Origin: Allium sativum
Lineage: Eukaryota; Streptophyta; Magnoliopsida; Asparagales; Amaryllidaceae
Assembly: GCA_030737875.1 (NCBI GenBank)
Contig: CM060915.1
Location: 569,702,577-569,766,576, forward strand
DNA length: 64,000 bases
Direction: 5' to 3'
Shown here: positions 1-9,269 of the stretch, one piece after another
Layout: each line of letters starts with the position of its first letter
How positions within the stretch are numbered: position 1 is the stretch's first letter
Notes under the pieces: model-generated
The model's input: the letters and a program-made list of their open reading frames with translations, nothing else
Databases searched by the model: none
What the model was told of the DNA's origin: nothing
Program-made: the position numbers and the translations under genes

Positions 1-290
1 TCAGAAAGGTATTCATAACAGATTTAAATATTTTTGGTTTCACTAAAATCCGGATTGTGTTGCACCCGGTACAGTCCGACAAAGTTTGAATTCAATTTTT
101 GAAACTACAGCGCCATTTCAGGCCTTGTTTATAATTATAATTAATTATATTCGTTTTCAATTGCCGATTCAAACACACTTTTCATCGCCATTATTTAAAA
201 TATTTATTTTAAATATTTAAAATATTTAAAATCCATTATTTTAGCCAATTTAAAAATTTTAAATTGGTTCAGATTTTCTGGGTCATTACA
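1..290 (-). mobile_element. Truncated LTR (element G), large-LTR gypsy group
   Basis: Read on the minus strand, this LTR begins at 290 with TGTAATGACCCAGAAAATC and runs off the window start. It closely resembles the first few hundred bases of the LTR of element C (48735 on), including the block around the words accgggtgca and ccggattttagtg. No polypurine tract lies just upstream of the LTR start (the + side of 290), so it is a 5' LTR or a solo LTR. Its far end is outside the window. Confidence 0.8.
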
Positions 291-2538
291 CTCACGCACC
301 ACAAAAACAACTTAAATATCAATTTAGAAAAAAATGGTGAAGAGCAATAACAACAAATACAAAGAAGAATCAAACAAAAGCATCATCTTGAACAAGAAAC
401 AATACGAGGGGGTGAGAATGAATTGAATAAAACAAATGCAAACAAGAATTTTTTGTATAAACAAAGGAAAGTAAGGATTCTTTGTAAAAGAAAGGATTCT
501 TTGTATAAGCAAGGAGAGTAAATTCAATAAAAATTATTATACGTCTCAACATTCTATATGATGTATTTGATTGATTTATTTAATTTAATTTCATGAATGA
601 ATCTTTTGCCTGGCAGAATAATCTGGTGAGCTGAGAATGGTTAGGTTTTTCTGTCTTTTCCTTTTCCTTTCTTCTCCCTTATGTTTTAATGATTGTATAT
701 TCCTCGAGTAAATGTGAAACTATGATGAAAATTGTATATGTTGATTATGTTTAGATATTCTATTTTCATATCCGACTACATAGAGATGCATATGCAGTGA
801 CTGAATCCTTGAGTTATTCATTGAAAAATTACAACATAGAATTTCTATGATATATTTATTTGAAGCAAGAAATATACAAAAAAGTTATAAAACACTTGCG
901 AACTAATGGCCACTTTAGAAAGAAAATACTTGTACAATCACAAAGTAGTTAGAAACAGAGATGTTTCAACAAGTAACAAAATATCTTGCATTTAGTACCA
1001 ATGACAGTATACTAATAATTCATTATTTCATTACAACACTTATTTTTAATACAATTGTGGATTAAATCTTAGTAAATGTCCATCATATTACACATAAATA
1101 TACGTTGGAATTACATTACTCAAATTTCATTAAAATCAAAACATCTAACCATGAATGGTAACAATGATCTAATTCAATAGATATGTATGACTACGACACA
1201 TCATGCTCAATGACTTGTGTTATATTTTATTGAGGAGTTCATCAGCTCTAATTGATACTTTTAAAGATGTGTTTATGACACCAATGTGATTGAAATATTC
1301 AACAGCGGAAAACAAAACTCAGGGATATATGTATTTTTTATTACCTTACTTGAAAATTAAGTTGACTTCTACCATTTTAAAGGTTGAAATACTTCTAAAA
1401 GCTACGGTTCAGTTTTGCTTCTAAACTAAGCCGAACGGCTCAATTTCGAAATGAAACTGAGCTTGTTTCAGTTCAATTTCAAATCAAAACTATGTCGAAT
1501 GGATGAATTTAGAAACAAAACTAAGCCACGGCCTTTTGGCTTAGTTTATAAATCGAAACTGAGCCTGAAAGGCTCGATTTCTAACTAAGCCAGGCACAAT
1601 TTCAATTCTAAACTGAGCATTTCAGGATCAGTTAAATCTAAGTGTAGTGCTTGGTGTATTGAATTTTTTTTGAAAGGGAGTGGAATAAAAAAATGATATG
1701 AATCTTTAAATAAGGCATGCACCATGGCAAACAAACTCTAAATTATGTGGTTTTATTTGATCAAAAAAAAATCTCTTTTCCTTTAAGAATTTCTGGATGA
1801 ATTTACAACTTAAATTCAAATCAAATAATTAAACCTATTCCACATTAATATTTTATGTAATTTTTTTAATTAATTTTTTTCTCAACAATTTATTCATATT
1901 GACAATGGTGTGTCAAACAAATATAATTCGATTGTAGATAAATAGATTTGTTTATTTTGATCCTTATTTATTTATGGGTTTTTCCTTTAGTTCATTCAAA
2001 TTATGGGTTTGCCAAATTTACTATTTTTTATATAAGGTATATTTTTTTAATGAAAATCAATTTTTTTTCTATTTTCTAAAAAAGGGGGTCCTTAAATGTA
2101 AATTTTTACATTTTTTATTTGTTTTTAATTTAATCCAATCCTATTTTGTTTAATTGATCATCTAATCTTTCCTTTATATTTGTTTTGAATTCATAAAACA
2201 TTTATTTTTACATAGTTGTATAATTCAATTCCATTTCTGAGCATTTTGGCTCAGTTTCTAAGCTAAACAGAGCCAGTCTAGAATCGAAAATTAATAACAT
2301 TTGTTTAATGCAAGTTATAGAAAGTCAAGATGCATAAGCAGAAATTATGTTTAATACCAATTTTTAAACCATTAGTTAATAAGTGATTCTATATACTAAG
2401 AAAGGAAACATTCTTCATGATACTTTCCAATACACAGGCTCATCCATCAGTTCTCCTAACTCAAAGTCTCTCATCCATTCTCTCAATTTACCTTCTTCGA
2501 ACTTTGAGAAAAGAGGAGAAGGAACTTATCTCCTATTT
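291..2538. other. AT-rich flanking DNA without a recognisable gene
   Basis: No coding similarity, RNA gene or element end was found. The short open frames near 324-552 are low-complexity Phe/Leu/Ile-rich translations of AT-rich DNA. The only structured part is the hairpin cluster at 1423-1580, with a related piece near 2235-2275. Confidence 0.5.
1423..1580. repeat. Cluster of short hairpins with a shared AAACTRAGCC core
   Basis: Three inverted repeats use the same core: AAACTAAGCC-gaac-GGCTCAATTT (1423-1446, imperfect), AAACTAAGCC with GGCTTAGTTT (1518-1527 and 1538-1547, perfect over 10 bp), and AAACTGAGCC-tgaaa-GGCTCGATTT (1557-1580, imperfect). Further half-units lie at 1450-1620 and 2235-2275. 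No transposon ends or target duplications are visible. Confidence 0.6.
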
Positions 2539-3049
2539 ATGTTTGATAATCAAGGGGGAAATAGTGAACCAAGATCACATGGACAAGATGTGTCTTCGGC
2601 AGAGCTAACGGAATCATTGGCACGCCGATCTTATGGGGACTATACAAGCTGATTTCCCATATTGCTGCTTATCACTTTGGTGTGGACCATGTGTATCATA
2701 TATGCTTCGGAAAAGGGCTCTTTACAATGACATGTCAAGATATGTACATTGCACAGTTTATCTACCTTTCAACGGAAAATGCGGGGAAAGAAAATGCCTA
2801 GAATTCTGCCTTGCTACTGAGGTTATCTCATGTTTTGGTAATTCGGTAGCTTCCGCCCAATTCATGCTACAAGACAAGTTCAACATTCAAACCATCAAAT
2901 GTGACAACTACATCATAGGATTCATGTTTTGCTTGAGCCAAGTGGCATGCATATTCTCCATAATTTCAGTGATAGTGGTAAGCGAAGAACTCTCAGACGC
3001 TTCTCAGATTCTCTCTTGCTTATCTGATATGGTTTACTGCTCAGTCTGA
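2539..3049 (+). pseudogene. PLAC8-like cysteine-rich membrane protein, broken copy
   Basis: The translation resembles a conserved plant PLAC8-family-like protein that I recognise from its AELTE..RRSYGDYT, CCLSLWCGPC, RKRALYNDMSRY and QILSCLxDMVYC segments. The probable old start is the ATG at 2539. The frame is lost at about 2640-2648, where the segment after SYGDYT lacks roughly ten bases compared with the family, and it continues in a second frame from 2633. Several Cys of the family motif are replaced (for example in the VHCTVYLPFNGKCG stretch). The copy stops at a TGA at 3047-3049, right after the DMVYC motif, so the C-terminal tail is missing. No introns are seen across the copy, which fits a processed pseudogene, although no poly-A tail is obvious. 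Intact relatives are thought to be small Cys-rich membrane proteins. I expect no function here. Confidence 0.75.
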
Positions 3050-3999
3050 TATGGTCACACATTGATCAATTAATTCAACCTCAAGCAAGGTACAGTTATG
3101 CAGCTCGGCTGACACATGGATACTCGTCACCTGTAGTTCGGTGTATATATATGATATGATTTGAAATTGGTAAATATAAAGGGAAAAAAACAAGAAAAAA
3201 TAACTCAAGCTCAGCCAAAAGAGATACCACAAACATTTTCTTGACCATGATACGCCATTTAGATTTTTGAAAGTAACTAATACACATTCAGACCTAACAA
3301 TACATAGGCTCAGCCTAAACTTGTAAATCACTAATCTTGACCTATTAGTCTTGAGCTCTTACTCGTATACAAAAGCATACAAATAACAAGAACTCTTGCA
3401 TCACAATGATACATGGCATGCATCATCTGTACTTAATGGGTTATGTAAATGATATATTGACAGAAGTTTATTAAGTACCATACACACACACACACATTCA
3501 TTTTGCTTGAACAAAGGATACTGAAAATTAAAATGAGAATATGTTTGGAAGAAAAATATTGAGTATAAATTGTAATTAATTCTCAGCAGTAGATATTTTC
3601 TACTAGTAAATAGTTTATTTCAGGTATGTTCCATGTATATCATTATCTTCACTCCAACTTTAAGATAAATCACTGGTCTTGATCAATAAAAACCAGTTTA
3701 CTTATGCCAAGTGCATTTGTTGTAATTGATGAGCAAACAATGTTAGTACATAAGATCAAGTTAACTTTGTATATATACACATATATATATTTACCCATTA
3801 TTTAATTAATTATTACTATAAAATACACATTTGTTATCCAAAGGAATTGTAAGGTGATGTTTCTTTTCACACATTTTTGGGTTTATGCTATCACCTAATA
3901 AAAAAACAAATTCAGAGTATCTATGAAAATAATAGTAAATGATTTGCATTCACTAATCAAATTTTGAACCGGATTTTCATTCACTAACCTATAAAAATA

Positions 4000-4019
4000 A
4001 TATATATACACACACACAC

Positions 4020-4066
<47 letters not shown>
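4000..4066. repeat. Compound (TA)n(CA)n(TA)n microsatellite
   Basis: A short TA run (about 4001-4008) passes into about 23 CA units with one CG interruption, then into a second TA run to 4066. Confidence 0.95.
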
Positions 4067-5286
4067 AGTGCAATGTAATTTCTTATTTAAAAGGTATTCA
4101 AGATATCAAAATTTATACAAACTTAACTATAGACTAGTAACAGATAAACTAGTGACAAAAGACATAGCAGACAAGGGCTCGGATATCTAATTATCAATAC
4201 TTAATTGCTTGATAGCATTTAGAAGAGGCGGTTTATCACCTAAACAAACAGCTTTTCCATTTAACCAGTACACTTTCTTGGAACAACCATTCCAGGCACC
4301 TGTTAATACAAACTTTCTCAAATAAATAGTTAGTCTCAAATTTTGATAATAACTATTGTTACACAAAAATGATAGACGTTGATTTTTTTGTTTGAAAACT
4401 ATATCTACTGAAAATGAATTTTATTGTAATTTCAATATGAGGCTAACCTACGCCATCTACTGAGTTATACCATTTGATATATAATTCCAGCAGTGTTTAA
4501 GCACATTTAATTACGCACACAACATATGCTTTTTTGAATATTAACTTAAATATTATTAGTAATTTATCCTTTAATCTATAAAGAAACAAATAGAATTATG
4601 TCTAAAGAAAAAAAATTATGTTCATCACTAGTCATAAATTATGTACATCACAATTCACGATTTCTGTACTAGCAGACTCTGGATTACCAAAAATCTTAGG
4701 TATACAAAATTATTAAAATACATCACTAGTCATTGGCCAAAGGTGCATCAATTGCCTTAAATCAAAGGCGACTAATATTGAAAAGGGTGCGATATACGAA
4801 ATTATTAAAATACATACTATAACAAATGTTGCAAAAGAAAATTACATCAAATAAGGGTTCACAAGAAGTAGAAATTGCCAGAAGTCGAAAAAGGATTGTC
4901 TGAGTAGCAGCCGAAATCAAATCGCTTGAAGAAGATGTTGATTCGCTTGAAGGAGAGACCGATTCTGGTTCACTTGAAGGAGAGTTAAATCTGATTTTGA
5001 TTCTGATTCACTTAAACGAAATCGAAATTGCCAGATCTTAATTATACCACTTCTAACACGAAACCAAAATCACTTGATGGAGAGGTTTTTTTTTCACTCG
5101 CGACAGTTGAATGAAAACTAGTGTTCAGAAGTTGGAATTAGGTTTAACTACATGCACTTACTTTTTTGCCTCGCTTTAACCAATTTCTAACGGGAATATG
5201 CATTGGTAAATAAAAAATTATAGTTATGTATTTTTGGCAATGCCTTTTCTCTTAGTAATGCTTATTGTGGTTATCATTCTACAACG

Positions 5287-5336
5287 CAAATATGTGTTGG
5301 AAAAGTGTCACCAAATGGCTGTTTTAGTGTAGTGTT
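5287..5336. mobile_element. Possible terminus of a CACTA-type DNA transposon
   Basis: Read on the minus strand from 5336, the sequence opens with CACTACACTAAAACAGCC and continues into a GTGACACTTTTCCAACAC stretch. This resembles CACTA terminal inverted repeats. No matching opposite terminus or 3-bp target duplication was found in the window, so this is tentative. Confidence 0.25.
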
Positions 5337-5431
5337 TATCACTATGTTCAATGGTACAAAATGTTCTACATTTTCATTTTTTGAACTAATTTCTACAACC
5401 AATTCCTAAGGGCACCATTTCCTACTACAGC

Positions 5432-6424
5432 TGATCGTCGCTAATCTATGAATTAGAAAAGCGCGACATTTGTAATAAATTCTGCAAGCATACAGGTGTG
5501 TAGCATACAGGTCGAACACAGGGAGGTGAATTAAATCAAATTATTTATCTAATCTCTTGGGCGAGTTAGACAAAACTTTGGAGGTTGATTTTGAAAATAA
5601 AACAAAACAAAATTAAAACTGTAATTTGATTCAGAACAGATCTAACTGAACCGACGATCAAATCACAATTTCAATGGAAAAGCAATGAAACTATGAATCA
5701 GATTCAAATCTAATCAAATCCAATTTAAGCTATGAACGCGATTAAAATACAGAAAATAAAAGTGCAGAATATAAATAACAACAGGAAATAAAATTAGGAT
5801 TACCGCTGAATCTAATTAGACGGTCAATCACTAATGAAAAGAAATGCAAAATACAAATAGTGTTCTACCGAATCTAATCGTGTAGACAACACTAATTGCT
5901 AAGAAAATAAATTGCATAAAATAAAAAGAAAAATGAGTTTTATTAATGAAGAAGAGAATAGAATGAGATATAGGATCAGATGGTGGCTACAATGCCATTA
6001 CAAGGGTATATATAGGGTAGATAGCCAAACCCTAACCCTAACCCTAATGATAAATGGGCCTGGTCATTACATCACTAATTAGTTTACAATGAGAAACATA
6101 AATGGGCCTTAGATAAATAAAGCAAATTTGGGCCTTTTCTCTTTTCCTCTTGTTTCCTTGACACTTCTTCATTGATTTATGATGTGCAAAGCCTTTTTAT
6201 CAATCCTTTTCTTGTCCAATAGCAACTAGATGTGAGATCTTCATCTACAATTCTTCAAAATGTAAATATATATCAATTTCATCTCTATTTCTCTACTTTT
6301 CTGGTTGCATGCGGGCTGGTTTGGAATATCTGTGAAAGTAACAAAACAATACCCAAGTAATATTTATTTATATACAAAAGATAAGAAATAAGAGCATAAA
6401 ATAAACATATTTCTATGTCAATCA
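5432..6424 (-). repeat. 3' LTR of element F
   Basis: It starts (minus strand) TGATTGACATAG and ends GCGACGATCA, with TG...CA termini. It is nearly identical to 11890-12882. A TATA box preceded by telomere-like units marks the likely promoter. Confidence 0.93.
6007..6047 (-). promoter_or_regulatory. F 3' LTR promoter: telobox plus TATA box
   Basis: On the minus strand, three tandem TTAGGG units followed by TTT (6027-6047) lie just upstream of a TATATATA box (6007-6014). Telobox plus TATA spacing of this kind is known from plant promoters. Function here is inferred. Confidence 0.6.
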
Positions 6425-6460
6425 AATACCCCCACACTTATCTTTTACTCGTCCTCGAGT
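6425..6460 (-). other. Polypurine tract and upstream hairpin of F
   Basis: On the minus strand the sequence reads AAGTGTGGGGGTATT directly before the 3' LTR, the expected plus-strand primer. Just upstream is the hairpin ACTCG-AGGA-CGAGT (6447-6460), which has the same loop and closing CG pair as the hairpins before the polypurine tracts of B and C. Confidence 0.85.
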
Positions 6461-7727
6461 AAAACAAGAAATGAAAAACAAACTAGATAGGTCACACTTT
6501 CGTAGGAAACACGATTGCATTGAGCGTATGCAACAAGCCGTTAAACCTCTAGGTGTCCCTAGTAGGACGAGTGGTGTCTCGTGAGGGTTTTCAGCGGATA
6601 CTACCCACAAAATCCAAATGTAGTATGCTATGATTCTAATGAAACTACATGAATGCAATGGACATATGCAAATAAAAACGAAAAATGAAAACACGACTTG
6701 TTTCAGGAAAGTGGTACAACAAATTAAGTTAACAATTTCTAGTTAGTTGATTTTATTTTAGATACCTCGACTTGTCACAAATTTTCAATATAAATCAAGT
6801 TTTCAAATGTTAAATTCCAGTTTGGCCAGTTAGTTCGGTCGATAACATAGTGCAGCCATGAAATAAATTCTTAGTTTGCTTGGCACAGTTTGCAAAGTGG
6901 TATTCTAATTTTCTCATGTATGGTTAGTCAAATCAATAAGGTCAAGAAGTGTTTGGGTATCATCGCTTATTCTTTATTCTATAAAATTTTAAGATTTATG
7001 ATTAAGTACATACACCCAACTAAAAAGACCAAGGTTTACCACCCATGCACTGCCTCGCGGACTAACGGAGAGTAGGTAAAGAGCTTGGCGGATTGTGCAG
7101 GCCGACTTTGACTTTGTCAACAACGTGTCGGTAATCCTTAGGTGTCCAATCTCATAAAATGAGACCAAGATATTCCAACGCTGACTTTGTCAACAACGTG
7201 TCGGATAGAGCTTGGCGGGTTTGCACACCAACGCTTGATATACAAGCAATGTTGGATACCCTTGGATTACTATTATTATTATTGAAATTATAAGCACAAA
7301 AGAGAGTTATGCGAATTCAACTTAACACAACTTAGTTTTAAAGATTTGAAAAGCCAATATAAGTCTTTTAAGTCCTCCACTTATTTAAACAAAGTCTACA
7401 ATATAGAATAGATTTCATGGCCATCACCTAAGAATCTCCCTATGTACCGGTTACACTATTATCCCTCAAAATTAAACTTTTCAGTATATTTCAAATTCGA
7501 ACATAGCTGAGAGAGAAAAATACTGTCAACTGGATAAAATTGTAAACTTATTTTGTTGTATCAATTGAAAGTGAGTCGTATCTTCAAAAAAAAAATTATG
7601 GTATGTTCGTACAATCTAGAATGCATGATGGTCCTACTTAAATGGATGAAAATAAAAAGAAATAAAAAGAAATAAAAACAAAGAAAGAAGAAAATGGATG
7701 AAATGCAGACTCCCCCCCACACTTGAA
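6461..7727 (-). other. Non-coding internal region of F downstream of the ORF
   Basis: No coding similarity is visible. It contains two near-identical copies of a segment with the words gactttgtcaacaacgtgtc and gagcttggcg (about 7080-7225), and a second polypurine-like run, AAGTGTGGGGGGGAGT on the minus strand (about 7709-7724), right after the ORF stop. Confidence 0.55.
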
Positions 7728-9269
7728 CTAAACAGTGTCCACACTGTAAACACGTTTCCTAAATGTGAAAGATAGAACCCAAAGATGGATTAAATGTAAA
7801 ATGATTTGTAAAACGAAATGCAATCTAACTATATGTAAGAATGGATCATATGTACAATGATATATGTGTTTGCGATGTATGCGACGCAAGGATTGCCACC
7901 AACTTTTCCCCCCACATCTGTTTCTAGCCCGATGAGTCTCATTCCCACAATGTCTGGGCATATTTTCTAATAAGCACAGGTTTTTGAAAACCATCTCATC
8001 TTCAAACCTAGATTTATAGTCCAGGAGGTAAATATCCAGGGTCGTCCTCACATGAAGTTTTTCAACAAAGCTAACATTCCAAAAATAGTTCATGTGGTCA
8101 ACAAATTTTTCAGTGTAATTTTTCAAAAATTTGTGATCGTATATAAATTCAGTGAAATTTGAAATCCGAGTGTTGTTCAAGAGTATGTGATCACATTTCT
8201 CAACATTAATTGACAACATATTTTCGACACTGACAATTTCAAGTTCGTTTGAAATTTTCTCAAAGTTAAAATTTTCGAACTCGTGACGTGAATCCGCTTC
8301 TTCCTCATTTGGCAACTCATCCTCGTACAATCCAAAGAATTCATGTTCGTTAAAATCCATTTCCAAATTTGAATTGAAAATTTCGACATTTTTATTTCGT
8401 TCAATTTCAAAAATTTCAAGTTTCTCACAGCCTGAAAGAGAAAGATCAAAATCCGAGTTTAAATACTTTTCCCGAAAAGGGTTGAAGTCTAAATCATTTG
8501 CTGAATTGTGAACAACTTCATTTAGATCGTCATTTTCAATTTCCAAAGTTGTAATCTGAAAATTTTCAATGTCAGCAAAGAATGGATTATTTCCTGATTC
8601 ATCGCATTGAGTTTGATTTTGTTGCTCTCGTTGTTCTTTCAAAGATGTCAATAAACAAAGAAGTTCATCGGCCTTTTTATTTAGTCTTTCTTCCCTCTCT
8701 CTAAGAATGTTAAGACGATCGTTGATTTGAGAGCTCTCGTTTTGGATTTCTTGATTTTCAAAATTATAATCCACATCAATTCCACAATCAATATTATTTC
8801 CAATGTGGTAGTTGTTTGAATTTCCAGAAAACTGACAATGATATTGGAAATCATTTTGATCATAGAAATTTTGTTCAGAACCAAAACTGTTAAAATTTGA
8901 GAGAGAATTGCAATTTTGGTTATTCTCAAGATGTTGATATGGGCTATAATTTTGAAAATTTTGGTTTTCAACCCCATAATGATGTGGATCAAAGCCATAT
9001 TGAGATTCAAAGTTATTTTCATGTGGATGTGGCCCATAATCGAAATTATTGAAATTTGAATTGAAATCGTCAGTTCGATCATAACTTTGAAAATGTTGGT
9101 CATTTTGAAAATTTTGAAAATTGTTGACATTTGGCTTGCGAAATTTTGGAAAATGTTGCTTCATGAGTTGTAATTCAAAATCATACTCTTCAAGCAGACG
9201 TCTACTTCGACTATTATCCCACATTTCTCTCAAGGATTTTTTTGAATTAGACATTTGAAATGAAATCAC
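7728..9269 (-). CDS. Unrecognised 513-aa Asn/Phe/Gln-rich protein carried by element F
   Basis: I do not recognise this protein. Residues 1-45 are basic and helical in character (KKSLREMWDNSRSRRLLEEY). Residues 46-165 are low complexity, dominated by Asn, Phe, Gln and Tyr, prion-like in composition. Residues 177-218 look like a coiled coil (NDRLNILREREERLNKKADE). Residues 225-355 are strongly acidic. Residues 438-475 form a basic Cys/His-containing stretch, followed by a hydrophobic segment at 476-500 that could span a membrane. No gag zinc knuckle, protease, RT or integrase motif is present. It is the only long ORF in the element and is read in the element's sense direction. A second Met lies at residue 6. 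Its intact state in a young insertion suggests either recent function in the element or a captured host sequence. Alternatives are a highly diverged Gag or an Athila-type extra ORF. Confidence 0.6.
   Translation of the reverse strand: MISFQMSNSKKSLREMWDNSRSRRLLEEYDFELQLMKQHFPKFRKPNVNNFQNFQNDQHFQSYDRTDDFNSNFNNFDYGPHPHENNFESQYGFDPHHYGVENQNFQNYSPYQHLENNQNCNSLSNFNSFGSEQNFYDQNDFQYHCQFSGNSNNYHIGNNIDCGIDVDYNFENQEIQNESSQINDRLNILREREERLNKKADELLCLLTSLKEQREQQNQTQCDESGNNPFFADIENFQITTLEIENDDLNEVVHNSANDLDFNPFREKYLNSDFDLSLSGCEKLEIFEIERNKNVEIFNSNLEMDFNEHEFFGLYEDELPNEEEADSRHEFENFNFEKISNELEIVSVENMLSINVEKCDHILLNNTRISNFTEFIYDHKFLKNYTEKFVDHMNYFWNVSFVEKLHVRTTLDIYLLDYKSRFEDEMVFKNLCLLENMPRHCGNETHRARNRCGGKSWWQSLRRIHRKHIYHCTYDPFLHIVRLHFVLQIILHLIHLWVLSFTFRKRVYSVDTV

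Larger units (their letters stand above)
3050..5431. other. AT-rich flanking DNA, no gene recognised
   Basis: No convincing coding region or RNA gene is visible. It holds a short CA run near 3481-3496, a longer TA/CA microsatellite (4000-4066), GA-rich simple sequence around 4910-5000, and a possible CACTA-type terminus near 5336. The minus-strand open frame at 3041-3331 has no recognisable motif and is probably fortuitous. Confidence 0.5.

Noticed and set aside
6027..6047. Interstitial telomere
   Set aside because: Only three units, of TTAGGG not TTTAGGG type, and copied in both LTRs of F. It is a promoter motif, not telomeric DNA.
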